Shown here: positions 31,074-31,079 of the stretch, piece after piece
Layout: each line of letters opens with the position of its first letter
Numbering within the stretch: the first letter of the stretch is position 1
Source of the DNA: an uncultured bacterium
GTDB lineage: Bacteria; Cyanobacteriota; Vampirovibrionia; Gastranaerophilales; Gastranaerophilaceae
DNA: 31,079 bases
Assembly: GCA_949035555.1 (NCBI GenBank)
Contig: CAROLD010000021.1
Coordinates: 1-31,079 of the forward strand
Reading direction: 5' to 3'
The notes under the pieces: generated by a model
Told to the model about the DNA's origin: nothing
The model's input: only the letters and a program-made list of their open reading frames with translations
The model's database searches: none
Position numbers and translations under genes: made by a program

Positions 31074-31079
31074 GGAGGC
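31029..31079 (-). tRNA. tRNA-Gly (GCC anticodon), 3' part
   Basis: Read on the minus strand, the sequence gives the anticodon arm (stem CCTCC/GGAGG, loop TTGCCAA, anticodon GCC), the T arm (GCGAG-TTCGAGC-CTCGT) and the acceptor 3' strand CTCCCGC, T and an encoded CCA. The 5' half lies beyond the right edge of the window. The element is inserted at its 3' side and restores the 3' half. Confidence 0.93.

Noticed and set aside
1..31079. CRISPR array
   Set aside because: No regularly spaced repeats of 20-40 bp with spacers were seen; the only tandem repeat is the 5-bp TACCA run.

Overview
The window looks like a chromosome segment from an uncultured, A+T-rich, diderm gut bacterium. The best guess is the Gastranaerophilales/Melainabacteria (non-photosynthetic relatives of Cyanobacteria). 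This is an inference from three things: several small genes whose products start with a prepilin-like FTLxE segment, an efp-accB-accC gene order like that of cyanobacteria, and a large AsmA-like envelope protein. No ribosomal RNA is present to confirm it.

Positions 1-21,885 are core chromosome. The left end holds small genes of unknown function on the minus strand; one has an apparent frameshift. A degenerate PurD-like ATP-grasp protein follows, then dnaJ-like/queE, a secreted TPR protein, the operon def-fmt-aroH, a rubrerythrin and a 1,500-residue AsmA-like protein. Next come accC-accB-efp (minus), three prepilin-like genes, the GGGtGRT protein with its NifU-like partner (minus), a UPF0102 (YraN) gene, an asparagine/glycine-rich hypothetical and a Cys-phosphatase-like protein. 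Good sigma70-type promoters and stem-loop terminators delimit most units. Several promoters have their -10 box only 6-9 bases before the start codon, which suggests leaderless mRNAs.

Positions 21,886-31,073 form a 9,138-bp integrative element inserted in the 3' half of a tRNA-Gly(GCC) gene. A 50-bp direct repeat (49/50 identical) bounds it. The right copy is part of the tRNA gene, which runs off the right edge; the left copy is a tRNA fragment. A tyrosine recombinase and an excisionase-like HTH protein lie next to the tRNA. Paired TGGCACA repeats lie about 130 bp inside each end, like integrase arm sites. The element is visibly more A+T-rich than the flanking chromosome. No relaxase, replication initiator or virion genes were recognised.

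The element's cargo includes two diverged homologues of a possible HNH-like nuclease with a C-terminal HTH, at opposite ends of the cargo and on opposite strands. It also has a two-domain protein split by a +1 frameshift at CTT-TAA-A (the same kind of site as the prfB recoding site), a four-gene membrane/secreted operon headed by a zinc-ribbon protein, an XRE regulator convergent with a Fic protein, and a small DNA-binding protein. A 12-bp motif shared by two promoter regions hints at common control. The HNH-like pair and the frameshifted protein are the best candidates for something undescribed.
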